8,352 bases of DNA from Candidatus Shapirobacteria bacterium. Its GTDB lineage: Bacteria > Patescibacteriota > Microgenomatia > UBA12405 > JAHJSD01. The position numbers and the translations under genes are program-made. The notes beneath the pieces were generated by a model, which was given only the letters and a program-made list of their open reading frames with translations, had not been told where the DNA came from and did no database searches. The stretch lies in assembly GCA_027021145.1 (NCBI GenBank), contig JALUUX010000075.1:1-8352 (forward strand), read 5' to 3'. Shown here in pieces: positions 5,956 to 8,352 of the stretch; the stretch's first letter is position 1; each line of letters opens with the position of its first letter.

Positions 5956-6010
5956 AGCCCTTTAATGATTTAATATATTAATATATTAATATATTAAAGT
6001 CGGCTTTTTT
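5956..6010 (+). terminator. Intrinsic terminator after the release-factor gene
   Basis: The arms AGCC (5956-5959) plus CTTTAAT (5960-5966) pair with ATTAAAG (5993-5999) plus GGCT (6002-6005), with a 2-nt TC bulge at 6000-6001. T bases 6005-6010 follow directly. The enclosed region is the AT-rich palindrome at 5969-5998, which can extend the stem. The T-tract is on the plus strand only; read from hisS the same stem has no U-run, so it looks mainly unidirectional. Confidence 0.65.
5969..5998. repeat. 30-bp perfect AT-only palindrome of three AATATATT units
   Basis: TTT, three tandem copies of AATATATT (5972-5979, 5980-5987, 5988-5995) and AAA form a sequence identical to its own reverse complement. 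It has no G or C and lies in the 127-bp space between the convergent release-factor and hisS genes, inside the terminator stem. It could extrude as a cruciform or simply extend the terminator hairpin. I see no other copy in the window. Confidence 0.9.
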
Positions 6011-6042
6011 AGTCTTGGTCCTTAAAGTTTGACATTATCTTT

Positions 6043-7308
6043 TTAGGTTTTGTGGGCGAGGAGGGTGGTGAGAATTTCTGGGAGAGAGAGGAGAAATTGT
6101 TGGCCGCTACTAAAATCTTTAAGAAGTGCCTTCTTTTGTCGGATTTCATCTGGGCCAATGATGAGAACATAGGGAATGCCCTTGCGATCGGCATATTTGA
6201 GTTGTTTGTCGAGTTTTTTATTGGGGTCAAGGTAGAGCTCGGTATTAATTCCTGCTGTCCTTAATTGGTTGGTGGCCTCAATTGATTTTTCTAATAATTC
6301 AGGAGAAAAAATAGTTACTAGTACTTTGGTGGGATTGGTTTTTAACTCAGGCCAGAGTTGCTGGTCTTTAATAACCTCGACAATTCTTTCTAGGCCAATT
6401 GTGCTTCCCGTTCCCGTAATTTCCGGTCCACCTAGTTGAGCTACTAGCTTGTCGTAGCGGCCGCCGCCAGTGATAGAACCGATTTTTGGCCGAGTAACAT
6501 AGGTCTCGAAAATAGCCCGGGTGTAATAATCTAACCCTCGGACCATTTTGGGATTAAATTGCCAGAATCTCTCTGGAATCTTATTGGTTTTTAGAAACTG
6601 GAAGATTTGTTTTAGTTCTTCGTTTGGCTCGGCTTTATTAATAGCCTGGAAGATGCTTTTGATTTCTTGGGAAGAAAAACCTTTTTCAGCTAGCTCGGCC
6701 TCGACTTCTTCTTGGCTTTTTTTGTCCAATTTATCAATCGATTGGAGGACAGAAAGCTGGCGCCCTTTTTCGTTAATTCCTGCCTGCTCCAATAATTGGA
6801 ATAAAACCTGGCGAGAGTTGATATTGACCACAAATTCTTTAAAACCGAGATTTTTTAAGGCAGCATAGATTACCTGAATGATTTCGGCGTCGGCTAGTGG
6901 TGACTCGATGCCAAAGGTATCAATGTCGCATTGAGTAAATTCTCGAAATCGACCTCGTTGAGGCTTTTCCGCTCGGAAAACATTCTGGATTTGGTAGCGC
7001 TTGAAGGGGAGGGGAATTTGGTTTTGATAAAGAGCTAAAACTTTGCAAACCGGCACCGTTAAATCATAACGAAGACCGACTTTTCGCCCTCCTTTATCTT
7101 TGAAGGTGTAGACTAATTTATCGGCTTCTTGACCATATTTACCCAGCAGAACATCAGCATATTCCAGGGTTGGCGTCTCTAGCGGCTGAAACCCGAATTC
7201 TTCAAAGGTTTTTTTGAGCCGCTCAATAACTTGCTGTTTAATTATTGCCTCTCGAGGCAGTAAATCGCGAAAGCCCTTAAGGGTTCTGGGTTGATTTTTT
7301 CGCTTCAT
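6043..7308 (-). CDS. hisS: Histidyl-tRNA synthetase (archaeal/eukaryotic-type motifs)
   Basis: Class II synthetase that charges tRNA-His. The 421 residues match the usual length of about 420. TLKGFRDLLP (9-18) opens the catalytic domain. Motif 2 is FRAEKPQRGRFREF with R112, aligning with E. coli R113. RGLDYYT carries R257, aligning with the E. coli catalytic R259. GGGRYDKL (281-288) and the motif 3 STIGLERI follow, and then the anticodon-binding domain (about 330-421). LRYDLTVP at 79-86 and REFTQCDIDTFG replace the E. coli-type LRPEGTA and RQFHQLGCEVFG and are typical of the archaeal/eukaryotic-like branch. The ATG at 7308 is chosen because it has AAAGGAG just upstream and gives a normal N-terminus. 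A longer frame to 7356 would add only a Pro-rich shadow of the neighbouring gene. The start overlaps that gene by 32 nt. Confidence 0.95.
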   Translation of the reverse strand: MKRKNQPRTLKGFRDLLPREAIIKQQVIERLKKTFEEFGFQPLETPTLEYADVLLGKYGQEADKLVYTFKDKGGRKVGLRYDLTVPVCKVLALYQNQIPLPFKRYQIQNVFRAEKPQRGRFREFTQCDIDTFGIESPLADAEIIQVIYAALKNLGFKEFVVNINSRQVLFQLLEQAGINEKGRQLSVLQSIDKLDKKSQEEVEAELAEKGFSSQEIKSIFQAINKAEPNEELKQIFQFLKTNKIPERFWQFNPKMVRGLDYYTRAIFETYVTRPKIGSITGGGRYDKLVAQLGGPEITGTGSTIGLERIVEVIKDQQLWPELKTNPTKVLVTIFSPELLEKSIEATNQLRTAGINTELYLDPNKKLDKQLKYADRKGIPYVLIIGPDEIRQKKALLKDFSSGQQFLLSLPEILTTLLAHKT

Positions 7309-8050
7309 TTTCTCCTTTGGGAGTGGGAGTCGGGTTGGGAGAGGGGGAGAGGACAAGGATAAGTTTGGCTTGATAAGTTGATTGGTTGGTCTTAACTGGC
7401 GCCAGGAGAGCGATTACTTTTTGTTCGGCCTCAAGGTCGTCATAATCAATTTTTTTCAACTGATTTTGTTGGCGCTGACGAAGAATGGTTTTCTTGGTTA
7501 AGATTACTTCGTATTCTTGATCAGGTTTTTGCTGAGGGGTAATGACCAAGATTTCTTCTTCTTTAGACTTGTCAATGATCTTCCCAAAAACAATTTGGAG
7601 CTTGGGTTTAGCCTCTTTTTCAGGCAAGACGACAATGCGTCGTGCCTCTAAGGTGTTGTCAGGCTGGAGGTAGCCCATAGCGATAATGCGCTGGCCCACT
7701 TCTAAATCATCAAAAGTGAGTTTTTCTCGTTTAGGACCAATAATCTGGACTTCCTCATAAAGCACTACTGAACGCTCTTTTTGGCGTCCTTTTAGAGTTA
7801 GACCGATAGCGGTTTTTTCTTCAATAACGCCAATCCAGCCTCGCTTTTTTCGCCGTTGTTTGATGGCTTTTAGTTTTTCAGCCACTTTTTTCATTACTGC
7901 TTCGCGAATGGCATCGACTTCTTCGCCTGACACTAAACCCGAGCTTGTGGTGGAAGTTGCTTCTTCTGCCTTAACTCCAGAACTTGGGAGGACAAGAAGC
8001 CCTAGGCTGAATCCGAGTAAAAGGGCAGTGAGAGCCAATTTCTTGTTCAT
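7277..8050 (-). CDS. Secreted protein with two DUF5666-like repeats
   Basis: This protein has 257 residues and unknown function. Residues 1-28 form a signal peptide: KK, a Leu-rich core, and a likely signal peptidase I site VKA-EE. A Thr/Ser segment and a strongly basic helix (about 45-70, ending KQRRKKRG) follow. Two related beta-rich repeats come next: about 71-142 (GWIGVIEEK, FDDLEVGQRIIAMGYL, ARRIVVL) and about 150-236 (VFGKIIDKS, YDDLEAEQKVIALLAP, AKLILVL). The G-x-I/V start, a middle I-x-x-DDLE-x-x-Q-x-V/I-I-A and a final hydrophobic strand resemble DUF5666-type OB-like repeats of secreted proteins. The C-terminus is a PSPNPTPTP-type linker with a charged end and no sorting motif. It starts 6 nt after the Ig-like gene without a Shine-Dalgarno and overlaps hisS by 32 nt. 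The domain name is by pattern only. Confidence 0.85.
   Translation of the reverse strand: MNKKLALTALLLGFSLGLLVLPSSGVKAEEATSTTSSGLVSGEEVDAIREAVMKKVAEKLKAIKQRRKKRGWIGVIEEKTAIGLTLKGRQKERSVVLYEEVQIIGPKREKLTFDDLEVGQRIIAMGYLQPDNTLEARRIVVLPEKEAKPKLQIVFGKIIDKSKEEEILVITPQQKPDQEYEVILTKKTILRQRQQNQLKKIDYDDLEAEQKVIALLAPVKTNQSTYQAKLILVLSPSPNPTPTPKGENEAKKSTQNP
7312..7318 (-). promoter_or_regulatory. Shine-Dalgarno of hisS inside the preceding gene
   Basis: On the minus strand AAAGGAG precedes the ATG at 7308 with a 3-nt AAA spacer. It decides between the internal ATG and the longer frame starting at 7356. It lies within the 3' coding end of the DUF5666-like gene, so hisS is probably translated from the shared mRNA by re-initiation. 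The spacing is shorter than usual. Confidence 0.7.
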
Positions 8051-8056
8051 AGGGGA

Positions 8057-8352
8057 TTAGAACTTGGCGGTAGAATAGGTAATAGTTAAAACTTCGCTGG
8101 CTTGATTGCCTTCATCGTCATAAGCCGAAATTTCAATTTCATTTTCGCCGCCGACCAAAGTAATTTCTGTTTCAAATCGGCCTTGATCATCGGCTAGGAG
8201 GATGTCTTCTCCTTCTTCCCAAACGATGATCACTGTTGCTTGGGGTAGAGTTTCCCCTTTAATAGTAAGTTCTTCTTGAGCCACTACGGCCTCATTTTCC
8301 GGCTCAGTAATCTTGAGGAAAATTTTCTTTTCTTGTTTAGAGCCGGGGGTAG
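8057..8352 (-). CDS. C-terminal part of an Ig-like domain surface/secreted protein, cut by window edge
   Basis: The minus-strand frame is open to the window end, so about 98 residues of the C-terminus are seen and the start is outside. An internal GTG at 8284 is not a credible start, because the same domain begins further upstream. After a linker (TPGSKQEKK) comes one bacterial Ig-like domain: LKITEPENEAVV, then LTIKGETLPQATVII, DDQGRFETEITLVGGENEI and ISAYDDEGNQASEVLTITYS. This is the pattern of glucodextranase-B/Big-type domains (P-x-x-x-x-V, I-x-G-x-T-x-P-x-A-x-V, D-x-x-G-x-F, GEN, A-x-D-x-x-GN). Such domains are adhesive or structural modules in extracellular proteins. The stop is 6 nt before the next secreted-protein gene, suggesting one operon. 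The full architecture and function cannot be seen. Confidence 0.85.
   Translation of the reverse strand, partial: TPGSKQEKKIFLKITEPENEAVVAQEELTIKGETLPQATVIIVWEEGEDILLADDQGRFETEITLVGGENEIEISAYDDEGNQASEVLTITYSTAKF

Noticed and set aside
5969..5998. Palindromic AATATATT array as a replication origin or CRISPR-like repeat
   Set aside because: There are only three short contiguous units without spacers, no DnaA-box cluster and no replication genes nearby. A terminator-associated repeat explains it better.
7309..7356. Longer hisS start giving 16 extra N-terminal residues (MSSPPLPTRLPLPKEK)
   Set aside because: The extra residues are a Pro-rich shadow of the overlapping DUF5666-like gene. The ATG at 7308 has its own AAAGGAG site and gives a normal HisRS N-terminus.
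8057..8284. A separate 75-residue gene starting at GTG 8284
   Set aside because: The frame stays open to the window edge and the Ig-like domain begins upstream of this codon, so it is an internal valine of a larger, cut-off gene.

Overview
The window carries an ordinary-looking but very compact bacterial core-gene neighbourhood. It most resembles a genome of the Candidate Phyla Radiation (Patescibacteria), possibly Microgenomates-like. The reasons are short intergenic gaps, overlapping genes, sparse Shine-Dalgarno sites, no rplI (L9) after rpsR, single-pass membrane proteases, and small Pro/Thr-linked secreted proteins of the DUF5666 and Ig-like kinds. This placement is inferred from gene content and style; no 16S rRNA gene is present to settle it.

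Plus strand, 1-5915. The window opens inside cysS (cysteinyl-tRNA synthetase, 3' two-thirds of the protein missing its start). A near-consensus sigma-70-type promoter (TTGACC, 17 bp, TATAAT) lies in the cysS/rpsF gap and drives rpsF (S6), ssb and rpsR (S18). These are followed at 1 nt by an unrecognised 172-residue protein, which then overlaps a membrane-anchored S41 C-terminal processing protease, which in turn overlaps (ATGA) an S1C HtrA/DegP-type protease. An extended -10 promoter sits only a few bases ahead of rpmE (L31), so that mRNA should be almost leaderless. After rpmE comes a short RF1-type release factor (226 aa) that begins directly at the central domain and lacks the usual N-terminal domain I. 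The unit ends in an intrinsic terminator built around an AT-rich 30-bp perfect palindrome.

Minus strand, 6043-8352. A convergent unit reads right to left: the C-terminal end of an Ig-like surface or secreted protein (cut by the window edge), a signal-peptide protein with two DUF5666-like repeats, and hisS. The hisS start lies inside the 3' end of the preceding gene. The HisRS has the LRYDLTVP and CQxDIDxxG-type motif variants associated with archaeal/eukaryotic-type HisRS rather than the E. coli type.

Together the genes serve translation (two aminoacyl-tRNA synthetases, S6, S18, L31, a release factor), DNA replication and repair (SSB) and extracytoplasmic proteolysis (S41 plus HtrA). No mobile element, CRISPR array, tRNA or rRNA is visible, and no clearly new defence-type system. 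The observations most worth following are the domain-I-less RF1 at the canonical rpmE-prfA locus, the unknown lipoyl-barrel-like protein where rplI would normally stand, the translationally coupled protease pair, and the unusual initiation and termination signals.
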